DNA from: Thermoprotei archaeon
Lineage (GTDB): Archaea; Thermoproteota; Thermoprotei; Gearchaeales; Gearchaeaceae
Assembly: GCA_017857595.1 (NCBI GenBank)
Contig: JAFMCU010000005.1
Location: forward strand, 37,962 to 101,961
DNA: 64,000 nt
Direction: 5' to 3'
In this document: in pieces, positions 17,692 to 26,302 of the stretch
Layout of the letters: each line of letters begins with the position of its first letter
Numbering within the stretch: the first letter of the stretch is position 1
The notes under the pieces: model-generated
What the model was told of the DNA's origin: nothing
The model's database searches: none
What the model saw: the letters and a program-made list of their open reading frames with translations, nothing else
Made by a program: the position numbers and the translations under genes

Positions 17692-18411
17692 TTAATTAAA
17701 TTTATAAAACTTAATGCCATCGTAGAAGGTTCTAGCTACGTAGATATTCTCTGGTTTGTTTTTAGTGAGAACTATTTCCAAATATTTTATAATATTATAT
17801 TCATTTATTAAAGTTACAGTTATATTTTCTAAATGATTTTCATAAATATTATCTGATATCTTTCTTATTTCATAATTATTTAACAAATTATTCAAATTTG
17901 GCTTATAATTTTTATTATCTATTACATTTATTATTACAACTGATTTTTTATACTTTGTTTTTTTAAAATCTTTATTAAAAATATTTACTCTTGATCCCGA
18001 TTTAAATAGAAAGGGATAGACAAAAAAATCAGGTATATTATATCTAGAAATATCATTTAATAAATCATTAATTATTAGATTTATATCGATTTCTTTTAAA
18101 TTAGATTCAATATATTTATCTAATATTTTAATACCTATTAATGTACCGATAAACATACCTAATTCCCATGCGCAAGGTAACTCGTAATATATTAGGATTT
18201 CATTATTTTCTAATATTCCCAAATTATCACAAAAATTTTTGATTTCTTCCATCATCTCATGTGGAATCTTATTGTAGAATTTTAATCCTTTTCCCTGAAA
18301 AACGTATAAATTTAATCCTTTATCAATTGGTAAAAAATCTACTACATTATTTTTATATGAAATCGATAAATATGCCGGTATGAAAAGTGAATATTTAATG
18401 TTTTTATTCAT
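17692..18411 (-). CDS. Uncharacterised protein, possibly a degenerate GHMP-kinase fold
   Basis: This 239-aa protein is very rich in Asn, Ile and Lys. I do not recognise it with confidence. A segment near residues 72-105 (NNEILIYYELPCAWELGMFIG) lines up with the phosphate-loop region of GHMP kinases (E-x-P-x-G-x-G-S-S-A), but the glycines and serines are replaced, so ATP binding would be lost or altered. Its start overlaps the end of the glycosyltransferase gene by 8 bp, suggesting a joint function. Confidence 0.6.
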   Translation of the reverse strand: MNKNIKYSLFIPAYLSISYKNNVVDFLPIDKGLNLYVFQGKGLKFYNKIPHEMMEEIKNFCDNLGILENNEILIYYELPCAWELGMFIGTLIGIKILDKYIESNLKEIDINLIINDLLNDISRYNIPDFFVYPFLFKSGSRVNIFNKDFKKTKYKKSVVIINVIDNKNYKPNLNNLLNNYEIRKISDNIYENHLENITVTLINEYNIIKYLEIVLTKNKPENIYVARTFYDGIKFYKFN

Positions 18412-19573
18412 GGTTTAGTAATTTCTTAAAAGTTAAAAGAGGTTGATATTCTTTTAATAAATCTCTTATAGCTAGAATCTTATTTAGATACATATACCTA
18501 TTGCTTAAGAAATTTTCCATCAGTTTTTCTAGGTCCTTTTGATTCAGATCTTCAATAAATACGATTTCGCAAGCTCCCATTTTTTTAAGTGAAATAGAAT
18601 TGTTAATTTTCTCTGTGTGACCTTTGAGTAAAAACACAATAAAAGGCTTTTCGAAAAAAATTGCCTCGAATAGCGAAGTATGTCCACCCGTAACTATTAG
18701 AGCTTTTGATTTATGTATATTTTCTTCAATAAATTGCTTATCCATGTAACCGAATATGTTCAAATTATTTTTCCTAAAATTTTTTAAATATCTTATACCT
18801 GTAAATATATTATATTTATAAATTAGATTAGAGTTATTCAATAAATTTAAAATATATTTAAGATAGGAAAATCTTTCTTGCAATGTACCTGCTATTAGAA
18901 TTGTTATCATATTATCTTCTTTAATATTTTTATAATTAAATATTTTATCTAAAAATATAAGAGGACCTATAAAAATAATTTTTTTAAAATTAGCAATATT
19001 TTTTATTCTTATATTTTTAGAGGAAACTGTATAAGGAGGCTTTATGTCTGGTATTATAATATATTTTGCTTTTCTCCACCAATAAAAAATAATCTCATAT
19101 ATAATTCTTTCAGATAAATTTTTCAAAAATTTTATGAAACTATTCATCGGCTTTATTCTTGGTATTTCCACAAAGATTTGGTTACTTATAACAATTGTTT
19201 TTATTCCTAATAAATTCGAAGCGATAACCGATGATATTCTACTATCACATATAACAACATCAGGCTTTATTGCTAACAAGTTTCTAAATTCAATGAATAA
19301 ATGAAATAGCCACGAAATTTGGAATTTTATAAATTCTCTTGACAAAGTTATCTTAAAAGATAATCTTCCTCTATCGTCGAAATAATACTTAATCTCTTTG
19401 TTATTGATTATATTCTTATATAAGTTACTAAAATAATTATAACCATCGTAATATGTACTTATATAAACTTTATGTTTTTCTTTTAAAAGAAATTGAATTA
19501 TATAATTACAACGTGAAGAATGTCCAAATCCTAAACCGTTTATACTAAAGTAAATCTTTTTTATCGAGCTCAA
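18404..19573 (-). CDS. GT-B glycosyltransferase (MurG/MJ1255-like)
   Basis: The 389-aa protein opens with INGLGFGHSSRCNYIIQFL, the glycine-rich acceptor-side loop of GT28-type transferases, and has the donor-side motif VTGGHTSLFEAIFFEKPFIV near residue 300 followed by LLKGHTEKINN. This resembles the archaeal MJ1255-type family, whose sugar and acceptor are unknown. A membrane-proximal hydrophobic patch fits work on a lipid-linked acceptor. The start is TTG in a TTGA overlap with AMMECR1 upstream; the downstream unknown gene overlaps by 8 bp. Confidence 0.82.
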   Translation of the reverse strand: MSSIKKIYFSINGLGFGHSSRCNYIIQFLLKEKHKVYISTYYDGYNYFSNLYKNIINNKEIKYYFDDRGRLSFKITLSREFIKFQISWLFHLFIEFRNLLAIKPDVVICDSRISSVIASNLLGIKTIVISNQIFVEIPRIKPMNSFIKFLKNLSERIIYEIIFYWWRKAKYIIIPDIKPPYTVSSKNIRIKNIANFKKIIFIGPLIFLDKIFNYKNIKEDNMITILIAGTLQERFSYLKYILNLLNNSNLIYKYNIFTGIRYLKNFRKNNLNIFGYMDKQFIEENIHKSKALIVTGGHTSLFEAIFFEKPFIVFLLKGHTEKINNSISLKKMGACEIVFIEDLNQKDLEKLMENFLSNRYMYLNKILAIRDLLKEYQPLLTFKKLLNHE

Positions 19574-20199
19574 TGCACCCCTTTTTCTATTTCTTTTTTA
19601 ATTATCCTTGAACTTGGTTCCAATTCACCAAAAATTTCAGCTTGAAATGTATAAATTTTTGTACCTTTCCATAACCATGCATCTGGTGGCAATCCTGCTT
19701 TTAAGCAAGCATTACATAGGAATGTTTCGCTGTCCCATCTATTTTCAACGGCAACTTGTGGAAGTAAAAGACCAGATGAAAAACCATGTTCTATTATTAA
19801 TCCATCCCTACCAATTTTTATTAAACTTGGCAGTTTTTTCTTATCAACATCTACCAATTTAGGCTCAGTAAGCACGCTTACTTCAAATACGACTTTATTT
19901 AATTCGCTAATATGTAATGGAGGAAATCTGAAATCTTCTGTAGCTGCTAAAATTGCTGATTTAACTACTAATGTATATAATTCTTCATTAGGAAATGGAA
20001 AACCAATACAGCCTCTCAATTCTTTATTTATAACATCATCAATAACTTCATATTTTTCGATCGTTGTAAATACTCCTCTTTTTAAATTCAAATCTGGATC
20101 GTAGATAATTGGTTTAATAACCCCATTTCCTTTTAAATATTCATAAACTGCCTTTCTAGCCAATTTTACTAAAAAAGCACCTTTTTGTAACGATAACAT
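19570..20199 (-). CDS. AMMECR1-domain protein
   Basis: The 209-aa protein shows the hallmark LRGCIGFPFPNEELYTLVVKSAILAATEDFRFPPL near residue 58 and the second signature ENRWDSETFLCNACLKAGLPPDAW near 152. AMMECR1 proteins occur in all archaea and eukaryotes; the six-residue LRGCIG motif suggests a catalytic or ligand site, but the activity is not known. The gene lies between Mut7-C (8-14 bp gap) and the glycosyltransferase (4-bp overlap). Confidence 0.93.
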   Translation of the reverse strand: MLSLQKGAFLVKLARKAVYEYLKGNGVIKPIIYDPDLNLKRGVFTTIEKYEVIDDVINKELRGCIGFPFPNEELYTLVVKSAILAATEDFRFPPLHISELNKVVFEVSVLTEPKLVDVDKKKLPSLIKIGRDGLIIEHGFSSGLLLPQVAVENRWDSETFLCNACLKAGLPPDAWLWKGTKIYTFQAEIFGELEPSSRIIKKEIEKGVH

Positions 20200-20207
20200 A
20201 TTTATAT

Positions 20208-20669
20208 TTATTTTAAAATTTCCTTTAATTCACTTTCTATATTTTTCCAATGAGAACCATGCCAATAAATTTTCTTACAATTACTACACATCCAAAATTC
20301 GTCATTATTTTCTATTATTCTTCTTGGTAATTTTTCTTGCAATTCTTTTTTATCAACAAATATAAGCTTATTATTGCATTCAATACATCTACTTCCTATC
20401 TCTAACTGATCCGTTTTTACATTTAAAATATTTAATATTTGCTTAATTGTCTCTATTTTTCTCTCTTTCTTAATTAGAATCACTTCAACATCGTTCCTAA
20501 TAGCCTTGTAACTCAATTGTTCATCTCTAGTTACTAATACACCTTGTAGCTCTTTTGTTAACTTTAATAAATAATCATCATCTATATTAGGTTCATAAAA
20601 AACATCAAATCCCAATAGTCTCAACCATTTTGCTATATTGCCTAGCATACCATCAACTATAATTTTCAT
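20208..20669 (-). CDS. Mut7-C RNase-domain protein with zinc ribbon
   Basis: I prefer the ATG at 20669 (MKIIVDGMLGNIAKWLRLLGF, a typical family start) to the TTG at 20675. The N-terminal half is a PIN-fold Mut7-C domain with acidic residues at VDGMLG, NIDDDY and VTRDEQL; the C-terminal half is a zinc ribbon, CIECNNKLIF and CSNCKKIYWHGSHW. Mut7-C proteins are predicted RNases related to VapC toxins; the target RNA is unknown. It follows the CBS gene within a few bases. Confidence 0.9.
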   Translation of the reverse strand: MKIIVDGMLGNIAKWLRLLGFDVFYEPNIDDDYLLKLTKELQGVLVTRDEQLSYKAIRNDVEVILIKKERKIETIKQILNILNVKTDQLEIGSRCIECNNKLIFVDKKELQEKLPRRIIENNDEFWMCSNCKKIYWHGSHWKNIESELKEILK

Positions 20670-20671
20670 CG

Positions 20672-21523
20672 TCAATTCATCGCAATTATTTTTACTACGT
20701 CATTTTTAGAAATTGTTCCAACGATTTCTCCATTTATATCTATCACTGGCAAGGCTGGAAGATTGTAGCTTAAAATTAGGTTGACCGCCTTAATCAATTT
20801 TTCATTAATATTTATTGCTATATCTATTTTATACATAAGTCTTTCTGCAACATTTCCTATTTTTATTTTTGTAAATTCTTCGTTGCCTCTAATCAATGAT
20901 GATTTTGACTTTAATATTTCATTTTCATCCATTGTTGCAATTTTAGATAAAGTTATAACACCAACTGGATTCTTATTATCTTCAACTATTACGATATCAA
21001 ATCCTTCAATAAATTTTTCGACAATTTTGTTGAAGCTAGAAAATATATTAACATTAGCAAATCTTGAGCTCATGACATCTCTGACTTTTATACTTTCAAT
21101 GGGATATTGCTGAAAAACTTTACAAGCATCAGTTTTAGAGAATATTCCTGTTAACTCATTATCTTGTAGGATAACAACACTTCCTATCTTCTCATGATAC
21201 ATTATTTCACATGCTTCCTTTGCATTTGCTTCGGTAGGCAGAGTAATAACTTTATTTTTCATTACCTTTTTAACTGTTATTAAACTAAGACTTTCAGGAT
21301 AATCTGATCCTAATTTTGTTAGTATCAAGGCAATATCTCTTAAGCTCAATATTCCAACAACTTTCCCATTATCTGAAACGACAACTCTAGAAATGTTATA
21401 CTTAAACATAATCTTCCTTGCATATGATAAAGTATCATTTGGTTGAACGATATATACTTGGTTTGTATAAAAACCCTTAATTGGTATTTTTGAATATAAA
21501 TTATTTTCTTTGGAAATACTCAC
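20672..21523 (-). CDS. Four-CBS-domain protein (third of a CBS trio)
   Basis: The 283-aa protein consists of four CBS repeats, each with the usual end pattern (VVGILSLRDIA, ELTGIFSKTDACKV, PVGVITLSKIA, EIVGTISKNDVVKII). CBS pairs bind adenosine nucleotides such as AMP, ATP or SAM and act as energy sensors. No catalytic domain is attached, so it should regulate another protein. The start is GTG, 37 bp after the second CBS gene. Confidence 0.9.
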   Translation of the reverse strand: MSISKENNLYSKIPIKGFYTNQVYIVQPNDTLSYARKIMFKYNISRVVVSDNGKVVGILSLRDIALILTKLGSDYPESLSLITVKKVMKNKVITLPTEANAKEACEIMYHEKIGSVVILQDNELTGIFSKTDACKVFQQYPIESIKVRDVMSSRFANVNIFSSFNKIVEKFIEGFDIVIVEDNKNPVGVITLSKIATMDENEILKSKSSLIRGNEEFTKIKIGNVAERLMYKIDIAININEKLIKAVNLILSYNLPALPVIDINGEIVGTISKNDVVKIIAMN

Positions 21524-21560
21524 TGATTATATAATGTTAATAAAATTTTTTATAATTTTA

Positions 21561-22409
21561 TTATTGAATAGAAGGAAGCAAATACTTTACAATATCGTCT
21601 TTAGTAATTGAACCAAGATATTCATTATTTGATCCGACTATGGGCAATCTACTAATTTTATATTTAAGCATGGTTTTAGCAGCTTCTATAATGGTACAAT
21701 TAGGTCTTATCTTTATTACATTTTTGTTCATAATTTTATTAACCGTTATGTAATTTGATTCTTTATGATTTTCTAGAGCTATATTTAAACCAGGTATCTT
21801 AGCAATAAGTACATCATAATGGGTTATAACCCCTACAACTTTTTTATCCTTATCCAAAACAAATAATCCATTCGTATTTTCTTCCTTCATTTTTTCCCAT
21901 ACTTTAAACAATGTGTCATCTGAATAGCAGAAACCTTTATTCTTTTTAACAACATCAATTACTTTGCTATTCAATAGCTCGGTATTTATTTTAGTTAATG
22001 CATCCATAACATTTTCTAAACTTAATATTCCGGAATAGCGTTTATTTTGTTCATCTTCTATGACTGGAATACAATCTTCCCTCCTTTGTAGCATTTCTTC
22101 TGTAATCTCCTTTATTTCTGTTTTTATACATGTATATAACAATACTTCTTCTAGAACATCCTGAACTAACATGGCTGATGTCTTTGATGAGGATTTTAAG
22201 AATTTATATCTTTTAACAGTTCCTACCAACTTACTTCCTTCATTTGTTACAGGTATTTGGCAGATACCTCTACTTCGAAATATAGATTTAACCTTTATAA
22301 TGAGGTCATCAGGTAAAACAGGTCTAATAGTATCATCTAGAATTTCATTTACCCTTATAACATAACTTGAAGTTATTGCTTTTTTAAAAAAACTCAATCT
22401 TCTCTGCAT
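21561..22409 (-). CDS. Four-CBS-domain protein (second of a CBS trio)
   Basis: The 282-aa protein is built from four CBS motifs, for example LVGTVKRYKFL, RYSGILSLENVMDAL, VVGVITHYDVLI and YLGSITKDDIVKYLL. It is similar in layout to the neighbouring 283-aa protein and probably arose by duplication. No enzyme domain is fused. The start codon overlaps the end of the first CBS gene by 16 bp, so the two proteins are likely made together and may form mixed oligomers. Confidence 0.9.
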   Translation of the reverse strand: MQRRLSFFKKAITSSYVIRVNEILDDTIRPVLPDDLIIKVKSIFRSRGICQIPVTNEGSKLVGTVKRYKFLKSSSKTSAMLVQDVLEEVLLYTCIKTEIKEITEEMLQRREDCIPVIEDEQNKRYSGILSLENVMDALTKINTELLNSKVIDVVKKNKGFCYSDDTLFKVWEKMKEENTNGLFVLDKDKKVVGVITHYDVLIAKIPGLNIALENHKESNYITVNKIMNKNVIKIRPNCTIIEAAKTMLKYKISRLPIVGSNNEYLGSITKDDIVKYLLPSIQ

Positions 22410-22948
22410 GATTCACAAATATACAATCCATCTACTAGTTGGAGATTATCACTAAAACTACCACACTTATCACAGTATCCTAAGCTCTCAAAATTTGATT
22501 TAAAAGAACTGAAATTAGCTCTTAATTTTTCTTGAATAACATCGATCATAGAAGGTGTTATTCTAAGAATATCAGACACAGTTACAATTCCCAATATTTT
22601 TTCTCCATCCATCACAACAAGTCTTCTTATTTTATTCTTTATCATTTTTATCATTGCATTCAATATATTTTCCTTAGGGTCTATTGATATAACAGGAGAA
22701 GACATTATTTCTTCTATCTTTATTTCTTCAGGATTTTTGCCTTTAGCAAGAACTTTATTAAGCAAATCCTTTTCAGTTACAATACCAATAACTTTATTAT
22801 TATCAACAACTAGCACGACTTCAGAATCCATCTTACTCATCATATCTGCGACAATTAAAACATTGGTAGTTTTATCGACACATAATGGGCGGCTATTCAT
22901 TATGTCACCAACGGTTAATGAAGTTATTGGATCATCATGCTTTTCCAT
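22394..22948 (-). CDS. Two-CBS-domain protein with C-terminal zinc finger (first of a CBS trio)
   Basis: From the ATG at 22948 (the TTG at 22957 is less likely) this 184-aa protein has two CBS domains (VIGIVTEKDLLNKV and ILGIVTVSDILRI) and then a short zinc-finger tail, YCDKCGSFSDN...YICESCRED. CBS plus zinc-finger proteins are a known archaeal pattern, in which the tail may contact RNA or another protein. It is the first gene of the CBS trio. Confidence 0.9.
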   Translation of the reverse strand: MEKHDDPITSLTVGDIMNSRPLCVDKTTNVLIVADMMSKMDSEVVLVVDNNKVIGIVTEKDLLNKVLAKGKNPEEIKIEEIMSSPVISIDPKENILNAMIKMIKNKIRRLVVMDGEKILGIVTVSDILRITPSMIDVIQEKLRANFSSFKSNFESLGYCDKCGSFSDNLQLVDGLYICESCRED

Positions 22949-23031
22949 ATAATACAATAATTAGTTGTTCTAGTATAAAATTTTAAATTTGCATATCTTT
23001 TTTAGGCTAAGTAATTCTTAATATTTTTATA

Positions 23032-24969
23032 TTAAGATTTATTTTCAATTATACTGAAATTTCCTTTTTGTAGATTCAAACTTATTTCATTTTTTATTTT
23101 ATCAGCGTTTATATTTGGATTCTTATTCAATACCCAGGTAAGTATTTTTTTAATAGCATCTTCTTTTGATTGGGAACCTGGCATTAGAATTAAGTATTCT
23201 TTAAACTTCTTTTGGGCTGTTAAAAATGGATAAACTTTAATTTCATCATTGGTAATACAAACTGCCAATTTTAAAGGGACATTATTTATCATATTCTTTT
23301 TTCCATAAATCATAAAGGATCCTTTTGATAAATACATACCAGATGGCGCTTTCTTAGAAACTTGATCTTTTTTTACCCAGTAGGCATTTAAAGACGTGAA
23401 GCCATATTTCCATCCACTTGAATAAGAAACAGTAAATTGTGCAGCTTCGAATAATTCATCTTCGTTTACGTCTTTATTATCAACTTTTAAAATTGTAAAG
23501 GGCGATCCGTGTATGTCTGCATGAAAAATTATATCTTTTTCATCTGTACGTTTTTTAATCAAAGTTTCATTTTGCGATGCGTCTCTGCCAGCAATGCATA
23601 AATGGTTATTTGAAGTTATAAACCATAAAAAGTTCTCATACCAATTTTTTCTTTGCTTTTCTTTAATATCTAATGGTTTTTCATCAAATTGAATTTCTTC
23701 AGGCATCTCTAATTCTTTTAGTTTTTTCTCTAATTCCTCTTTTGCAAGTTTTAATTTTTTTATTTCAGAATATAATTCATTAATATTTTTCATAATGTTA
23801 TAATTTAAATTTAATTTTAAAATTTCGTTATTAAATTCAATTAATAATGTTTTTTCTTTCTTATCAATTTCTATTATATTACCAAACTCATTACTCCATA
23901 ATTTATGTAAAAGAACTTTTATATTTTCGTAGTCTTTATCATATAAATATTTTTTAATCAGATCTAAGATTGTTTCAAAATGAGTAATATTTTGTTTAAT
24001 TTTAAGTATAAAATTATTATAAGAATTAATTTTATTTTCAATTTGGCTTAAATTGAGACGAATTTGATTGATCAATTTTTCTTTCTTCTCTAATTCTAAA
24101 TTTATTTTTTCTCTTTTTTTCAATTCATCAATAAATTTAATATAATTTAAGTAATAAAGATTAATAGCTTTATTCATATCTTCATATATATCGAATACGT
24201 AATTTTTATATAGTTTGTAATTTATTTTGCTAAAAAATATAAACTTTTTATCATTATGATATATAAATATATTATTTGAATTAATATATTCTTTAGAAAG
24301 CATTATAATTAATGATAAGGCCTTTAAGACAACATCCTTATTTAGTTTATTTACAGATATGTCTCTTGAGATGTTAAGAATGTAACATGCTTCTTCACTT
24401 ATTTCAGAAGGAATTCCTAATTTTTTGAAAAGAGTAGGGATTAATCCTGCTTTAGAATCCTTTATTATATCATATAAGTTCTCTGGCGATGTATTCAATA
24501 TATCTACTTTATTTATATTAGGTAATGAATAGTTTATTTTAGGCTTTATTTCTCTGTCTTTATATTTTACATGTCTAAAAGAATCAACAATTAATCCATC
24601 CTTTTCGAGAATAATGTTACCCCCTTGCATAAATTCTATATGAAGATTAAAATCATTTGTTAATTCTATCTTTACATATCTATCAAAATAAGGCGTTGAA
24701 ATATTTAGTATTTTTTCCCCTACAATATTCTTCCTTAAAATTCTTACGAAATTTGTTATTTCTTTTCTTTCAATTTCATATGCTATTAGAAATACCCATC
24801 CTCTAATATCTATTAATAATTCAATTTTATCATCGCCTTTTTTTAGTTGAAGGATAATCCCTGATTCAATTGAATAAACGTTACTTATATATGAGTTTTT
24901 TAGAATATCTTTTATATTTAGAACTATTGATATTATGTCAATAGTGTGTAAAAATGTCTTCGAAGTCAT
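23032..24969 (-). CDS. Archaeal Rqc2/NFACT (NEMF, FbpA-like) protein
   Basis: The 645-aa protein follows the NFACT plan: an N-terminal NFACT-N domain, helix-hairpin-helix-like region near 170-200, a long central coiled coil (about 285-430, rich in K/E/L), and the NFACT-R (DUF814) domain with NWYENFLWFITSNNHLCIAGRDASQNE and DIIFHADIHGSPFTILK. Homologs bind the obstructed large ribosomal subunit and recruit tRNA in ribosome quality control. The ATG lies within a 16-bp overlap with the start of the divergent EMC6-like gene. Confidence 0.93.
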   Translation of the reverse strand: MTSKTFLHTIDIISIVLNIKDILKNSYISNVYSIESGIILQLKKGDDKIELLIDIRGWVFLIAYEIERKEITNFVRILRKNIVGEKILNISTPYFDRYVKIELTNDFNLHIEFMQGGNIILEKDGLIVDSFRHVKYKDREIKPKINYSLPNINKVDILNTSPENLYDIIKDSKAGLIPTLFKKLGIPSEISEEACYILNISRDISVNKLNKDVVLKALSLIIMLSKEYINSNNIFIYHNDKKFIFFSKINYKLYKNYVFDIYEDMNKAINLYYLNYIKFIDELKKREKINLELEKKEKLINQIRLNLSQIENKINSYNNFILKIKQNITHFETILDLIKKYLYDKDYENIKVLLHKLWSNEFGNIIEIDKKEKTLLIEFNNEILKLNLNYNIMKNINELYSEIKKLKLAKEELEKKLKELEMPEEIQFDEKPLDIKEKQRKNWYENFLWFITSNNHLCIAGRDASQNETLIKKRTDEKDIIFHADIHGSPFTILKVDNKDVNEDELFEAAQFTVSYSSGWKYGFTSLNAYWVKKDQVSKKAPSGMYLSKGSFMIYGKKNMINNVPLKLAVCITNDEIKVYPFLTAQKKFKEYLILMPGSQSKEDAIKKILTWVLNKNPNINADKIKNEISLNLQKGNFSIIENKS

Positions 24970-25265
24970 CTCAAAAGCGTGATATTAAAAAAATAGATGA
25001 ACCAACTTTAAATAGATTATACTATATTCGTTTTCTTTTTGGCGTATTATCAGGGTTTATAAGCGGTATAATTCCACCACTTTTTGCTCCATTATCAATT
25101 CTTGTTTTGATTTTTGTACTTCTGTTTTCGAATACGATTATGCGTTCACTTATTTTAAAAAATCAAGCAGATCCTCCTCTTACGCATGGAATAGGGATTT
25201 ATATACTATCTTGGGTTGTTTTCTTCGGAATTAGTGCTACTCTCTTTTGGGTTTACCTTTTTTAA
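24954..25265 (+). CDS. Three-helix membrane protein, EMC6-like candidate
   Basis: This 103-aa protein has a charged N-terminus and about three membrane helices. The first segment, YIRFLFGVLSGFISGII, and the final long helix after THGIGIYILSWVVFF resemble the EMC6 subunit of the ER membrane complex, which has archaeal relatives. The similarity is judged by eye and is weak. Its ATG lies in a 16-bp head-to-head overlap with the Rqc2 gene, and its 3' end overlaps the next minus-strand gene by 60 bp. An ATATTTA element sits about 35 bp upstream. Confidence 0.72.
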   Translation: MSSKSSQKRDIKKIDEPTLNRLYYIRFLFGVLSGFISGIIPPLFAPLSILVLIFVLLFSNTIMRSLILKNQADPPLTHGIGIYILSWVVFFGISATLFWVYLF

Positions 25266-25559
25266 ATAATCAATTATGTCTAAAACGGCTGTCTTATAAC
25301 CTTTAATCCATTCATCATCCAATTCTTTTATTTTAATTGAGATATTATTCTTCTCAAGATTATTGATTAAATAATAAAACAAATCTTTATCTTCGAACTC
25401 TGTTAATTTTTTTAAAAAATTTACGAAGCCCTTTAAACATGCTAAATATCCGCGATCAAAATTCGATTGAGGTTTAATACCGCTTAAATATGCATCATTA
25501 ATTCCTTCTTTATTTATTTTATACAATATTTTCCTCAATTCATTTAGAGTATTATTCAT
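25206..25559 (-). CDS. Helical protein of unknown function, coupled to RadA paralog
   Basis: The 117-aa sequence is mostly helical (LNELRKILYKINKEG, GYLACLKGFVNFLKKL, WIKGYKTAVLDIIDYLKK) with no motif I recognise. Its ATG overlaps the stop of the RadA paralog by 4 bp (ATGA), good evidence that it is real and co-translated. The last 60 bp are antisense to the end of the EMC6-like gene. A RadA-paralog partner role is possible but only inferred from linkage. Confidence 0.65.
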   Translation of the reverse strand: MNNTLNELRKILYKINKEGINDAYLSGIKPQSNFDRGYLACLKGFVNFLKKLTEFEDKDLFYYLINNLEKNNISIKIKELDDEWIKGYKTAVLDIIDYLKKVNPKESSTNSEENNPR

Positions 25560-26281
25560 TCGTCTACACTTATAATTCCGTTATTAGTTATCATCAAATA
25601 TGTTATAGCATACTTTCTTTTTGCATTATAATTTTCTATTATACATCTTATTCTATTCCCTTCATTCTCTAACTTAATTTTTGTATTGATAATTTCATTT
25701 ACTGCACTACCACCAAGCGGTGTGATATTATTTTCTCCTTTTTCATCAAATCTTACTTGGTTAGAAAAAATTATGCAATTATTTTTTGAAGCCATTATTA
25801 ATAATTTTCTCAAAACTTTTTTAAGCTCAATTTCATAAAATTTGTTTTGAAGAAGTCTTAAATGTGTTGTTAATGTGTCAATTATTATTAATGAATCTTT
25901 AATATTTTCTAAACGCTCTAAGGTTTCTAAAAATTGCTTTTCATTCAAAGGTTTACTCACATATATTCTATTAAGAATTTCTTTAATGATACCTCCATAT
26001 CTAACAGAAAGATTTAATAATATTTCAGGCCTAAATGTACCCTCATTATCGATGAAGTAAGTATAATTATTTTTTTGCAAGCAAAATAAATATGCGATTT
26101 GATGTAAAAATCGTGTTTTACCTGTTCCAAATTCGCCATAAATTTCATTAATTGTACCCAATTTGTATCCCCCTGTTAGAAACTCATCTAATCTTTTGGA
26201 TCCTGTAGTAAAACTAAGGATTATCCTATCCTTAATATCTTTTATATCCAATTGATAATTCAAGCAATTATAAATAAACAA
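25556..26281 (-). CDS. RadA/RecA-fold paralog (RadB/Ral-like)
   Basis: This 241-aa protein is a RecA core without the N-terminal helix-hairpin-helix domain of RadA. Visible are GSKRLDEFLTGGY, Walker A GEFGTGKTRF, FIDNEGTFRPE, Walker B-like DSLIIIDTLT, and SNQVRFDEKG near 185. Such paralogs modulate RadA in recombination. The start is uncertain: the track uses TTG at 26281, but a TATTTATAA element at about 26266-26277 suggests a downstream TTG (26263 or 26251). Only 21 bp separate it from the divergent nucleotidyltransferase gene. Confidence 0.88.
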   Translation of the reverse strand: MFIYNCLNYQLDIKDIKDRIILSFTTGSKRLDEFLTGGYKLGTINEIYGEFGTGKTRFLHQIAYLFCLQKNNYTYFIDNEGTFRPEILLNLSVRYGGIIKEILNRIYVSKPLNEKQFLETLERLENIKDSLIIIDTLTTHLRLLQNKFYEIELKKVLRKLLIMASKNNCIIFSNQVRFDEKGENNITPLGGSAVNEIINTKIKLENEGNRIRCIIENYNAKRKYAITYLMITNNGIISVDE

Positions 26282-26302
26282 AACATATAAAGTATTTATC
26301 CA

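Noticed and set aside
19608-19862. 84-aa plus-strand ORF antisense to AMMECR1
   Set aside because: Covers the conserved AMMECR1 signature on the other strand; no recognisable protein.
20781-21113. 110-aa plus-strand ORF antisense to a CBS protein
   Set aside because: Hydrophobic shadow of CBS codons; the minus-strand protein is well supported.
20672-22948. CBS genes as one frame-shifted gene
   Set aside because: Each has its own start and complete CBS endings, and the overlaps are of the normal coupled type.
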